Translations under genes and position numbers: made by a program | Source: Scalesia atractyloides | Lineage: Eukaryota; Streptophyta; Magnoliopsida; Asterales; Asteraceae | Assembly: GCA_947069175.1 (NCBI GenBank) | Contig: CAMTDV010000009.1 | Location: 9,061,663-9,125,662, forward strand | Direction: 5' to 3' | Length of the DNA: 64,000 bases | Notes under the pieces: generated by a model | Told to the model about the DNA's origin: nothing | The model's database searches: none | Seen by the model: the letters and a program-made list of their open reading frames with translations, nothing else | Shown: positions 1 to 9,880 of the stretch, in pieces | Layout of the letters: each line of letters begins with the position of its first letter | Position numbering within the stretch: position 1 is the first letter of the stretch

Positions 1-679
1 GCTATATGCCTGTTGTGACGTGGGATATGTCCACCAATGTGGCATGCAAGCTGCGCATGGCGGCTGTTGAACATAACTTTGTGTCGTCATCTGAGGGGTA
101 TAGGCTTGGTTGTTGTATGGTTGAAGATACCCGTAAGGAGGTGCATAATAATAGCCCGGGAAATAAGCCTGATTCCCGGGTGTGATTGGGGCATCCATGA
201 CACCAGTCGGCATGACTACTGGTTGATGGGGCGGTGTGGACAATGCTGATGTGAGTGTTGCGGAATACAGCGGCGGCATGGAATAGGCAGGAGATTGTTG
301 ATGGTACTGGATCGTACTTGCCGGTTGTATACCGCTCCGGGTTTCGCGGATGTAGCAATTAGTGCACTCCCAGGGCTTAGGGTCTGTGCGATGGTGCTTG
401 ATGAAGGAGTATAGACAGCGACGGGGGCCGAGGTGGAGGTCGCCTGTCGAGTCCGCCAAGAGTTATAGGATAGTGGGTTCCCTGCAACCGATCCATAGGA
501 AATGGCAGGGAGCCTCTGATATCCGGCGGGGCCTCCGCTTCAAACTCCAGGTTCAGGGACCTGGTTACTGCTGGTGATGTTGGAGTGGCTGTAGCTGCCG
601 GTACCGTCGTTGATGTCGTGCCGCTGGTTACAGGTGATTGGTTTTCTGGTGCTGCTGCCGCGCTCTGATCGTTCGCCAT
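1..679 (-). pseudogene. Ty3/gypsy gag, N-terminal part (cut by window edge)
   Basis: A minus-strand reading frame starts with ATG at 679 and begins MANDQSAAAAPENQSP. It is rich in Ala, Pro, Thr and Ser and stays open to 377. Further left, another frame reads a Pro/Tyr/Gln-rich stretch (YFPGYYYAPPYGYLQPY), so the frame is broken at least once. The position, about 30 bases after a primer-binding-like site (727-708) and an LTR, fits the start of a gag polyprotein. No capsid core or zinc knuckle is visible before the window edge. The assignment rests mainly on context, and the remainder lies outside the window. Confidence 0.5.
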
Positions 680-727
680 TGGGTCTAAGTTTATTGGTGT
701 TGTCACAGGCCCCACGGATGGCGCCAA

Positions 728-1168
728 TGAAGAAACACTGACCTGATGGTAAGGCTCCAACAAGAACTTGGACCCTCCGATGATTCGAACACAGCTAGCT
801 GCAAAATAGTAACACCGTTAGGACTCGTTACAGGAATGGGGTTATTCCTTTAACCACCCTCCAACGTGAGAATAAGTCTCGGTATTGGGAGTTGTAATGT
901 AGAGAGAATAAGATGATCATACCTTTGATGTTTTACCTCTATTTATAACTTATTATTACGGTTTCCTTTAACTTAGGATGGGCTCCGATAAGGTAGAGAT
1001 TTGCATGATCTTCCCAAAATATTGGAGATTTAGTTATATCGTTTATCCATAATGATAGAAGATTCTAGAATAAACGTGTATAATTAAATAATTATAATCA
1101 AATAATAGGTAATGATCGGGTCGGGTTAACCATTCCGGGTCATACCTCGTCTTGGTAAGGGTCTTACA
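728..1168 (-). mobile_element. 5' LTR of the minus-strand gypsy element at the window start
   Basis: Read on the minus strand this block begins TGTAAGACCC at 1168 and ends TCTTCA at 728. That gives the TG...CA ends of an LTR of about 441 bp. Directly next to it is a primer-binding-like motif, TTGGCGCCATCCGTGGGGCC (727-708), of the TGGCGCC...GTGGGG kind used by Tat-like gypsy elements. The partner LTR lies outside the window, so the outer end is inferred from the TG dinucleotide only. Confidence 0.55.
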
Positions 1169-1299
1169 AAAAAATTGAAATTTTAAAATTTTTCTTAGAT
1201 CGTAACTGATCACTTACTTAATATTATATGAAAACCTACTTAATTTTTGCATCTACGATCCCAAATTTAGATGTGTTTTCCCGATAAACTGTAATATAT

Positions 1300-1618
1300 T
1301 AGACTTGTTTGTTTGTGTTCACTAATGTTAAATTGTGTTTGATTATATTTATTCAATTATGTTCATTTGTGTTCGTTTATGTTTGTTAAATCATGTTATT
1401 TTATGTTTGTTTATGTTCGTTTGTGTTCGTTTATGTTCGTGAACTGTTCGTTTAGGCTTTAAACGAACGAACATAAACGAACACGAACATGCCCAATTTC
1501 TTAATGAATAAACACGAACAAAAAAATGTGTTCAATTATATGTTCATGTTCGGATAAAGTTAAATGAACGAACACGAACATGTTATGTTCGTGTTCGTTC
1601 GGTTCGTTTACAGGCCTA
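1300..1618. repeat. Self-complementary GTTCGTTTATGTTC phrase repeat
   Basis: The left half is a degenerate tandem run of phrases such as GTTCGTTTATGTTCGTTTGT. From about 1460 the complementary phrase (ACGAACATAAACGAACAC) takes over, so the block folds back on itself. The ends (TAGACTTGTTTG and CAGGCCTA) look like weak hAT-type terminal repeats, but I could not find a convincing 8-bp duplication. Confidence 0.5.
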
Positions 1619-1627
1619 TACATATTA

Positions 1628-1715
1628 CTAAGAAACATCTAGGGTGTGATACCGGATACCTATATCTACATGTGCTAAGAAACATCTAGGGTGTGATACC
1701 GGATACCTATATCTA
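1628..1715. repeat. Perfect 41-bp direct repeat, period 47
   Basis: The string starting CTAAGAAACATCTAGGGTGT and ending ACCTATATCTA occurs at 1628-1668 and again at 1675-1715 without a visible mismatch. This is a recent short tandem duplication. Confidence 0.9.
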
Positions 1716-1813
1716 AAGGGTGATTAATGTATTCACTAAATTTATGATAAATTTTTATGCATCGTTATAAATGATTGAACGGTCCGTTATAAACACCTTT
1801 GCAATCAGACTAT

Positions 1814-2098
1814 GGGGTTGTTTGGCAACCTCTGAATGGTTAAGTGCTGAACTATTAAGAGCTAAATCATTAAAAGGTCTGAACCATTAAGAGCCAGTAT
1901 AATGCTTAACCGTTCAGAGGCAAATGTCTGACCAATTCAGATTAAAGGTCTTAACCATTCAGACTCAGTATAAATCTTAACCATTCAGAGGCAAATGTCT
2001 GAACCATTCAGACATATGCTTGCGAAACAAACAGTCTGAATCATTAAGTGCTGAACCAGCAAGAGGTCTGAACCATTAAGAGGTACACAAACAGCCCC
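1814..2098. mobile_element. Tourist-like (PIF/Harbinger-type) MITE
   Basis: The terminal repeats are GGGGTTGTTTG at the left and, complemented, GGGGCTGTTTG at the right. Both are followed by CTCTGAATGG or CTCTTAATGG phrases. A TAT trinucleotide flanks both ends (1811-1813, 2099-2101). The interior consists of repeated GAACCATTAAGAG and CCATTCAGAGGC phrases with no coding potential. Confidence 0.6.
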
Positions 2099-2101
2099 TA
2101 T

Positions 2102-2720
2102 GACAACTTGAACTCACCATTTCACTATATTTGTGTTGTAAACCTCACCTCAAACAGTGGTGACAAAAGAAATCCACACCTAATAAAAGTGTTAAAAGTA
2201 AAGATCGACATCAAACAAACGCTTAGAGCATTGTTCACAACGGTGATAGATGGATAAAATGAACCCAAAAAATCAAGAAGCAATCGAACAAGCACATTCT
2301 AACAATCGACACATGTTTTAATAACGATGAAGCACATATGCGTCAACGAGTATAAAATTATCAATTAAGTATTTCAGTTATTTGGATGCGTATGTTTTCT
2401 TGTTGTAACACATGTAAAACACATAAGATAAAATTTAGCACTGACGGAACTAGCTCATTAATCAAGGGGTATCTTAATTTTTTTATCGTATAATCATATA
2501 GTAATAAATAAAAACGATAACAAATAATGTAAAGCAAAGCAATGGCTGTTTGGTTTCCACGTGACAATTGCCACCCATATTCTAAGGGTTTATTTTATTC
2601 ATTTAGGCTTAATTATCATTCATTCATTTCTGCTTGATTATTCTACAAGTTTTGGGTTATAAAATGTCCGCGCTTATCAAAAATTGAGTTTCTTAATAAT
2701 ATCAAGTATCTTGTTTCTTT
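2102..2720. other. AT-rich intergenic stretch, nothing recognised
   Basis: No gene, repeat boundary or motif was recognised. The open frames here are short and have no family signature. Confidence 0.4.
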
Positions 2721-2730
2721 GTCAGGGGTA

Positions 2731-3010
2731 GGGATGAGCTCGGTACCGGTAACAGTACCAAATTTCCCGGTATCGAAAATACCGATACCGAATTTTGCCA
2801 AATATGGGTACTGATACCGAAAATGTACGGTACGGTACCAGCACCGGGACGTACCGGTATTCAAGGGTAAATTCGATAAAATACCGGTACCGTACCGATA
2901 CCGAAAGTACCGGTACCGAAAACGCCAAATAGTGCGTACCGATTTGGTATCGAAAAAAATTCGGTACAGGAAATTCGGTACCGGTACCAAGTACCATATG
3001 TTCATCCCAA
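2731..3010. mobile_element. 280-bp GGTACC-phrase element with 10-bp target duplication
   Basis: The insert is flanked by GTCAGGGGTA at 2721-2730 and 3011-3020. It begins GGGATGAGCTCGGTAC and ends, complemented, with GGGATGAACATATGGTAC. The interior is almost entirely degenerate GGTACCGGTACCGAAAAT phrases, themselves palindromic. A 10-bp duplication is in the range of MULE-type insertions. Confidence 0.65.
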
Positions 3011-3174
3011 GTCAGGGGTATCTTCGAATTTGTTTATAGGTATTCTTTGAATACGAGGTTGAGCCGTAGCCCGTGCTACCCCTTGTAATGCATTAGTTCC
3101 GCCCCTAATAGATACCACCTTTGTTTGACGTTTTGAACCCTAAAACTTACACAATAGAAATTAGAAATTATTAA

Positions 3175-3295
3175 GGCCATGTTTGAGATTCTATTTGGAA
3201 CCTCCTTATTAACTTATTAAAATGACTTTTTACTCTTATAAATGACTTTTATAAAAGTTAATAAGGAGGTTCTAAATGAAATCCCAAACATGACC
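3175..3295. mobile_element. 121-bp foldback MITE, TAA duplication
   Basis: Left arm GGCCATGTTTGAGATTC and complemented right arm GGTCATGTTTGGGATTT continue as inverted repeats for about 40 bp up to CCTCCTTATTAACTT. TAA flanks both sides (3172-3174, 3296-3298), as expected for PIF/Harbinger MITEs. Confidence 0.75.
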
Positions 3296-3410
3296 TAAAT
3301 AAGGATGATGTTTTAATTTCTCTCAATAGATGTAATGGGTAAGGTGGGATAATGGGGGACCTAGGCTAATTGAGAAACCAGAGAAGCATTCTAGATCACA
3401 AGTTTCCCCT

Positions 3411-3554
3411 TAGCTTTTCGTGATATACACATATACACATATGTATAGTTTAAGTTTAACTATATACATATGTGTATAATCCAAGATTTGACAATATACA
3501 TATATGTATTTAGTCAATTTTAATCTATACATATGTGTATATTACGAAAAGCTT
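3411..3554. mobile_element. Foldback MITE with AGCTTTTCGT ends
   Basis: The ends TAGCTTTTCGTGATATACAC and, complemented, TAAGCTTTTCGTAATATACA form a terminal inverted repeat. The interior holds several TATACATATGTGTAT palindromes. The target duplication is not clear. Confidence 0.55.
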
Positions 3555-3637
3555 AATAAAATGTGTGTTCAGAATGATTTTCAAATTTCTCAAATAGGGT
3601 GTGCTTCTCTTAGGATCCTTACCATATATATATAAGG

Positions 3638-4025
3638 GAAATGATATATAGAAAATCCACTTGTGGTGAGAGAACCTAGGAAACTCAAAGCTCGCGACAT
3701 TTTTTTATTTTGAAAAAAATACATGTAATATACATTTTTTTAAGGGTTTGAGCAAAAAAAATCAAAAAAGCTCCGACCAGATTTTTTAAAAAAATAAACA
3801 AGTTTTTGTGTAACATATGTTAAATTCATGTGTAACATATGTTACAGTCCCGTTGCTGAAAATTTGTTTATTTTTAAAAAAAATATCCACTTGGCGCTTT
3901 TTTGATTTTTTTTTCTCAAAAACCTTAAAAACATATATATTACATGTGTGATTTTTTTCAAAATAAAAAAATGTCATGAGCTTTGTGTTTCCTAAGTTTT
4001 CTCAATTACAAGGGTTTTCTCCATA
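3638..4025. mobile_element. Foldback element, copy 1 of a related pair
   Basis: Long inverted arms (around 3668-3750 and 3910-4003) share GACATTTTTTTATTTTGAAA, ATACATGTAATATA and a GCGCTTTTTTGATTT-type segment. The centre contains GTGTAACATATGTTA twice. It sits beside TA-rich sequence. The structure matches the neighbouring element at 4047-4429. Confidence 0.55.
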
Positions 4026-4046
4026 TACTTACATTATATATATATA

Positions 4047-4429
4047 GGGGAGGGTTAGATAGAAAACTCTAAAAATTTGAGAAAACCCTAGAAAACCCAA
4101 CCTCCCGACATTTTTTTTGAAAAAAAATAACACTTTTAATATACATGTTTTTAAGAGTTTTGAGCCAAAAAAAACAAAAAAGTATCGAGTGGATATTTTA
4201 AAAAAAAAATAAACAAAATTCAGCAACTTTTGTCTAACACATGTTAGTGATGAAAGTTGCTGAAACTTGTTTATTTTTTTTAAATATCCACTCGGCGCTT
4301 TTTTGATTTTTTGGCCCAAAACTCTTAAAAACATGTATATTACATGTGTTATTTTTTTCAAAAAAAAATGTCGGGAGGTTAGATTTTCTAGGGTTTTCTC
4401 AAATTTTTAGGGTTTTCTATCTAACCTTA
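4047..4429. mobile_element. Foldback element, copy 2 of a related pair
   Basis: The arms begin GGGTTAGATAGAAAACTCTA and end, complemented, with the near-identical AGGTTAGATAGAAAACCCTA. The inverted repeat covers most of the element, through CCTCCCGACATTTTTTTTGA and ATATCCACTCGGCGC. It is inserted in a TATATA run. Confidence 0.65.
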
Positions 4430-4433
<4 letters not shown>

Positions 4434-4504
<71 letters not shown>

Positions 4505-4601
4505 GTGTATATATATATGTATGTATATATATGTATATATATGTGTGTATATATATATGTATGTATATATATATGTATATACATATATATATATATATAT
4601 A
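4434..4601. repeat. Compound (TA)n/(TG)n microsatellite
   Basis: Pure TA repeats pass into GTGTGTGTGT and then into mixed TATATATGTATG runs and back to TA. Confidence 0.95.
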
Positions 4602-4758
4602 AGGGAATGATCCACTAAAAATGTATGGTTAAAATTTTCATCTTAACCATTGATTTGGAAAATAAATGGTTAGAATTCCTTCTCATCCTACTTAGGTAAA
4701 ATCAACTTTTTATTTGATCATACCCCTATATATATATATATATATTATATATTAATTA

Positions 4759-4880
4759 CTAGCAGGATGCCCGTGCGATGCGGCGGAAGTGACACATCGC
4801 ATTGCGTTACTCGTTTTTTTGTAGGTTTCTTATTCATATAATATTTACTAGGTGGACACCCGTCTGATGGACGTGTTGTT
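4759..4880 (-). terminator. Two Helitron 3'-end motifs in series
   Basis: A hairpin plus CTAG|T lies at 4759-4790. A second similar end, with CTAG at 4848-4851 and an upstream CACGTCCATCAGACGGGTGT-type hairpin, lies 90 bp inside. The inner one may be an older end that was read through. Confidence 0.5.
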
Positions 4881-4928
4881 GTTAGTGTTATAACTATATA
4901 TAATAGATTACAACAGCTATGTAAAATC

Positions 4929-5150
4929 TCAAACATACAACAAAAACTTCTCATGTAACCTCTGTTTCTTCACAAATTTAGGAACCCAGCCTTGAGAAGC
5001 AACCTTTTCACCATGAGAATAAGACTCGGGTTGTTCAATAGGAACCCACCTTGCCTCCATACGACTCCATTGGTCTGAATAAGGTCTGCTCCAAAGCGCA
5101 CCAACTAAGAGCTTTTGAGGCAGCAAGAACTGGCACTGTCCACTAAAAGA
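4929..5150 (-). pseudogene. Captured exon-like fragment, unrecognised protein
   Basis: An open minus-strand frame includes LLPQKLLVGALWSRPYSD, followed by RMEARWVPIEQPESYSHG and SQGWVPKFVKKQRLH, and ends at a stop near 4932. The composition is that of a real protein and its position at the Helitron 3' side suggests a captured last exon. I do not recognise the family. Confidence 0.4.
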
Positions 5151-6429
5151 ACTCTATTAAATTGCTCCCGTCGAAAAAAACATCTCATTAACAATCAATA
5201 AAAGAAATCAAAACTTGATAAAAAGAATTGTGATTATCCCTAAAAGGGAACTTAATAGTAGTTTACCTTCATATCTTCATCAGCCTCTAGTTGTTAAATT
5301 TTTGAAGGGATTAGTTCCATTCCACTCTAGTCGGAATGATCAGTTCAAATGTTAATCGACTAATAATACAGAAAAGAACAAAATTTGTGAGCTGCAAGGG
5401 AATATCATGACAAACTTATAGCCATCCATTTAAGAAGAATTAACGTGAAAATCTCCTCCGCTGCTACTTTTGCAGCAAAAACCTGAATCATGAATAATGA
5501 CCATAAAAATTTCAAGCTGTTGAAACCTAAGTGAGACATGAGAAACATCAAATGGCAAACAAATTGGAGAAAATGATTATGAGATTTTGAACACAGAAGG
5601 TTCAGATCTTCATGCCTTGGGCCACATGCTTTATGCCAAAAATCATTAATTGAGGCTTAACAAAAAAATTGCAAAAAATATAATTATTAGAAGCTCAAAT
5701 TCGTTATTCTGGACGATTTATTAGGCCCAGATATTTCAAGAACAAATGTAAAATCTTTAAACCAAACCCATAGAAAAAACTGAAAAAGAAAATTGTAGTT
5801 CTTGTTAAGCCCATGTATACAGCGCTAATGTGATTCATTATAGATTTATAGAATAAAAAAAAAAGAATACCTTAGTTTTGCCACAATATTTTGAGTAGCC
5901 GACCCATCAGGAGCCATTTCAGACTCCTACTTAAGATCAATAACAATGGTCTTGCTCTCCAAATCCTGTTATTAGCATTTAGATGCATTTTTGTTTCAGC
6001 TTTGGCCAATCCGACAAGTTCCATTTTTCTTCAAGTTTCAACATTTAAATGTTTATTCTATTCCATAAAAATATAGCAAAAATTACACATTTCAAAGTAT
6101 ATTTATATCTGTTCCAGTATAAATATGTGTTACAGAAAAGTAACACTTCATGAAACAAACACTGGAGCCTGATTAGTGAATCTTAGTTAGGTACTGATTA
6201 GTGAATCTTGCCTGTGACACCGAACCGTTCTCCGTTAGATGCTACAACGTATAAGACCAAATCTTAGCTCTTGTGCCAAATAACTCAGCCTCATGTCCTC
6301 CTTTAGGTGCTACAACATATAAGCCTCATGTCCTCCTTTAGGTGCTACAACATAAAATGAAAACCAAAAATCCTGATTAACATAGTAATACACCCAATTC
6401 CTTTTACACCAGATTTGACTCAACGCAAC
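5151..6429. other. Helitron interior, no gene recognised
   Basis: The sequence is AT-rich and intron-like. At 6276-6355 the phrase CCTCATGTCCTCCTTTAGGT is directly repeated. Nothing coding was recognised. Confidence 0.4.
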
Positions 6430-6642
6430 TCAACTCTTGTAGATTTGACTCAAAAAGTCAAAATGTGTCAATTGCACCAGATTTGCACGATTAAAAAAAA
6501 GTTTGAATCTTAATGGCTGTTGTTGTTCGAATGTCCCTTCAAGCTCTTCAGGTGACCTTATAAGCCTAGCAAGCTCGGTGGTTGCACTTGTTGTGGCCAC
6601 GACAACTTCAGCTACAACCCTAGTTGCATTGGCTAAAGCCAT
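6430..6642 (-). pseudogene. Captured exon-like fragment, Ala/Val/Thr-rich
   Basis: The minus-strand frame reads MALANATRVVAEVVVATT and then ELARLIRSPEELEGTFEQQQ. The alternating Ala/Val pattern is faintly like IQD proteins, but the similarity is too weak to name it. It lies directly beside the ZC3H15-like fragment on the same strand. Confidence 0.35.
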
Positions 6643-6689
6643 TGGGTGTCATTTATCATCTTCCAGATGCATTTGGGTCACTCGCATCC

Positions 6690-7135
6690 TCATCCTTTTG
6701 ATAAGCTTGCTTCTAGTTCATCTAACTCGTCCATATCTAGATCATCGTCGTCGTCATCATCGATCTCGGAGTTACCATCTTCAGAACCAGCAACCGCACT
6801 TGTTGATGTACTTGGCCCACTTGTAGATGAATTCTCTTGTGCCTTTTGGGCGGTATCATCAGGTTCTTCTTCTCTAGTGTACTTCTCATATGCCTCAGCA
6901 TCATCCACAAACACAATGGCATCCGAAAGAAACAACTCCCGTCCAAGGTAAAAACAAAATGAAAAAGGAGATTAAGAAATGTTTAACTGAAAATGTTAAA
7001 ATGAATATATAAAATCAAACCTCATGCGGTCGTTCTTAGCCCTCTCAACTCTCTGAGCCGCCAAGCCAGCTTCTTTTTCATCCACCTTCTTCTTTTTCCA
7101 CTTCATAAAGAGATCGGTAGTCATAGGAGTTATTG
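6690..7135 (-). pseudogene. Captured fragment of a ZC3H15/DFRP1-like CCCH protein gene
   Basis: Two exon-like segments are seen. The first (about 7135-7022) encodes MTTDLFMKWKKKKVDEKEAG and then LAAQRVERAKNDRM. The second (about 6955-6690) encodes GRELFLSDAIVFVDDAEAYE and ends in an acidic run, DDDDDDDLDMDELDELEASL. This order is that of the DFRP C-terminal region of ZC3H15-type CCCH proteins, which bind DRG GTPases. The CCCH fingers themselves are absent. The intron between the segments starts with GT, but the acceptor side lacks the expected AG (TTTTTACCTTGG), so normal splicing is unlikely. The fragment is a Helitron passenger and not a working gene. Confidence 0.75.
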
Positions 7136-7362
7136 TTTTTACTTTTAAATGTTGCACATATAAAATAACACTAGTTTATTGGGTGAATAGGAGAGTATAA
7201 CACATTGCACATCCTTGTTTTCATCCATAAAACTATCAAATTCTCAAAAGAGTAAAGTACACAGATAGTCCCTCTAGAATGATTAGAACACGATATGGAG
7301 TAAGATGAGCTGAATAAATCAGCACCACTCGGCTCATTGGTTGACGCGCATTGTCAGCCCTG

Positions 7363-7822
7363 TTACATAAAAATCCAGTCACCATTAAAAACAACCTCGT
7401 TAACTATAACGCAAACAATACTGAAAGATGCGTACATTTGCAATTCTTCACCATTGGATCTGACGCGTTCAATCTCACCGCCTGATTTTCCTTCACTGCC
7501 ATATCTGTTGTTCATTTGCGTGATATTTTTCTCATGTTTTAGCTTCCAGCCTTCCGCTCGTTCCTTCCAGTCAACATTTCCGAGACCATAAGCATTCAAG
7601 TCTTTTAACGTGTCCATAATTCTTACAGGAACTAAAAGAAAACGTAACACATATCAAATAACAATTACCAATTACTACTTGAGATAAGACTGTAGTAGTC
7701 AAAATGGTACCTGGAGTTGATTTATGGAAGTGAGTGGACATGCTTATCACCGGGACCTAACGGACCCGAAGTACTTCTTACAGACAAATTGTGCGTAACA
7801 GTTGGGATTTCGCCAGAGACCT
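7363..7822 (-). pseudogene. Captured fragment of a cellulose synthase (CesA) gene
   Basis: The upstream segment (7822-7719) encodes VSGEIPTVTHNLSVRS and TSGPLGPGDKHVHSLP. The next (7640 to about 7440) encodes VPVRIMDTLKDLNAYGLGN, VDWKERAEGWKLKHEKN and NGEELQM. These match the variable region between the RING-type zinc finger and first membrane span of CESA1/CESA3-like subunits of plasma-membrane cellulose synthase. A splice donor GT after the first segment and an acceptor TTTTAG before the second are intact. A TAA stop follows HSLP where the family has an aromatic residue, so the reading frame is dead. No catalytic domain is present. Confidence 0.85.
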
Positions 7823-8144
7823 GCAAATAGGGAAAACATGATATGATTCATAAAAAGAAATATTTATTAAGGTTACGGAAATTATATTCATAGATCATGG
7901 CTGGCTTACTTGCTGGCCACTATTTATAAAAAAAATAATTTCGACAAAAAGAAAAGGTCACTTGAGGTATATAAGAGCTTAAAGGCTGAATATTTGTAGC
8001 TCTCGAAACCAGTTGAGAGAACCTGGAGTGTTTAAAGTGTCCATGGTGGGCATATCTCATTCAAGTTTTACTTTATCATCATCGCCAAAATCTATAGTTG
8101 TTCGTCATCACAGCTGTACCCACAGACCATGTGGAATCAAAGCT

Positions 8145-8230
8145 AAAGATCAAACCCACGACAAGATGCCTCTTTTTCCAGTAATCTCTCATAGGCATTT
8201 CGTCGAACAGCCTGTGGGCATACAATAATG
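8145..8230 (-). pseudogene. Possible captured pentatricopeptide-repeat fragment
   Basis: One minus-strand frame reads AHRLFDEMPMRD, a very typical PPR helix pattern (xxLFDEMPxRD). It continues with a few residues before losing similarity. A possible acceptor (CCACAG) lies within it. The piece is too short to be certain. Confidence 0.4.
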
Positions 8231-8638
8231 ACCAAATAATTCAAATGCAGAGTTCAGTAAAAACATGTAAAAAAATATCAAAACTCAACCCTCAACATCA
8301 TTCTATAATCTCTAAACCAGATTCAAAGCATCATAGTTCAAATTAAATCACAAAATCACTATGAACTAAAAATTTCCAATAAAAAACAGAGAAAGATTAC
8401 GGAGTTACACAACCATTTTTTCTCACAAGCTCTTAGATTTTAAGTCATGCCATCTGTAACATTCGTCGAAAAACGGGTTTTCCAAACCCACTTCGTTTAA
8501 TAATCAATTATTCAGTTATAAGATTTCGTTGTTTATTTATTGTTCAGATTATTTTAAATAATACATAATTAATAAACATTTTAGAATTTAAAAACCATAA
8601 TTAATAAATGATAATAATAAGTGAATAAAAAATAAAAT

Positions 8639-8705
8639 GGAGCCGCCGGGTCTCGAACCCGGGTCTCCCATGAAGACACACACATACCACACCACTCCGC
8701 CACAC
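8639..8705 (-). other. tRNA-like module T1 in the solo LTR (antisense)
   Basis: The minus strand has an A-box-like TGGCGGAGTGG and, downstream, a perfect T-arm: 5-bp stem CCGGG/CCCGG around TTCGAGA, including B-box GGTTCGAGACC. It lies about 185 bp from the LTR start, the same place as its counterparts in the full-length element. Confidence 0.65.
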
Positions 8706-9302
8706 ACATGTTTGTGTTCAACTAATGAAACAAATAACACTTATAATAAAAGCCGAAAGTCAAAATCTGTAATACCGCGCACCCAGAACGCGAAATCGCC
8801 GGAGAAAAACCAAGACTCCGCTAATGTTGCCTTTCCCCCTTGACTGAAACGCGTAAACTGATTTCAACATCAGTTATAACCGTTGCATAACACCCAATTT
8901 GGTCAAAACCGTTACCCTTGAAGATTGAAATCTTGGCCGCGAAATCATGGCTTCTAATTCGAACCAATTGGCCTGTTTCCACTACAAATACCCACCCAAA
9001 CTCCTTGTAAACTTTTCGCTCAGAATCACACTCACTTCCTGAAGCTTTAGTCCTCTCAGAGCACGTCGCCGGAGGTTTTCGCACTCGCCGGAATACCACC
9101 GGAAAAACCGAAGCTTTACTCCTAATCGGTATGATTCTCAACTCTTTTTGATAATCCATTATTCAGCATGTATAAGTCTAAATCAGTCAACCAGATTCTG
9201 TTTCAAACCATTTTCGGTCATATTATATGTTCCGTGTTTTTTTAAAACGAAGAAGATGAAGTGTAATATGTGTACAAATATAATTAAAATCAGATATTTA
9301 AC

Positions 9303-9880
9303 CGGGTTAGACACACAGTCCAGCAGTGGACTGTGTGCAATTACAACACACAAGTCCCGAGTTCGAATCGCGCCTGTTTCCGACTTTCAGAAATAAAACC
9401 AACATTTTTAAACTTATTCAGGTCAATTCACAGCATGTGTATAAAATTTATATAATCCAGTGTTTATACAGATTAGACACACAGCCCAACTGGTTGGGCT
9501 GTGTGCACCCGAACCACAGATCCCGAGTTCGAGTCTTGTACCACTCAATCTCTCTGAAATATCACACTTTTTTTATAAAACCAAATTATGAAACTCAGCA
9601 GTAAGTGTATAAAAGAAATAGAAATCGGATATTGAATGGGTTAGTCACACAGCCCAGTTGGTTGGGTTGGGTGCACACGAAGCCAATGGTCTCAGGTTCG
9701 AACCACACATGTTACACCGGACCGCTGTTATATCATTGTTTATTTAAATGAAGATAATCAGACTCATGTAATAAGTGTATAAGTATAATTAAAACCAAGT
9801 ATTCTTCAGATTAGACACGCAGCCAAGTTGGCCGGGTTGCGTGCACACAAACGATAGGTCGCGGGTTCGATCCCACACGC
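9303..9880 (+). repeat. Four tandem tRNA-like modules T2-T5 in the solo LTR
   Basis: Modules start near 9303, 9471, 9638 and 9809, a spacing of about 168 bp. Each has TTAGACACACAG or a close variant and then a hairpin, e.g. ACACAGCCCAACTGGTTGGG closed by CTGTGT. Its loop AACTGGTT resembles a tRNA D-loop. About 35 bases later comes a B-box-like GAGTTCGAATC, GAGTTCGAGTC, AGGTTCGAACC or GGGTTCGATCC. This is a tRNA-like D-arm with an extended stem plus a T-arm-like motif. Confidence 0.6.

Noticed and set aside
1300..1618. Definite hAT element
   Set aside because: Ends look suggestive but the flanking 8-mers do not match, so it is listed only as a repeat.
4427..4615. Open frame of Tyr/Ile/His repeats
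   Set aside because: Translation of the (TA)n/(TG)n microsatellite.
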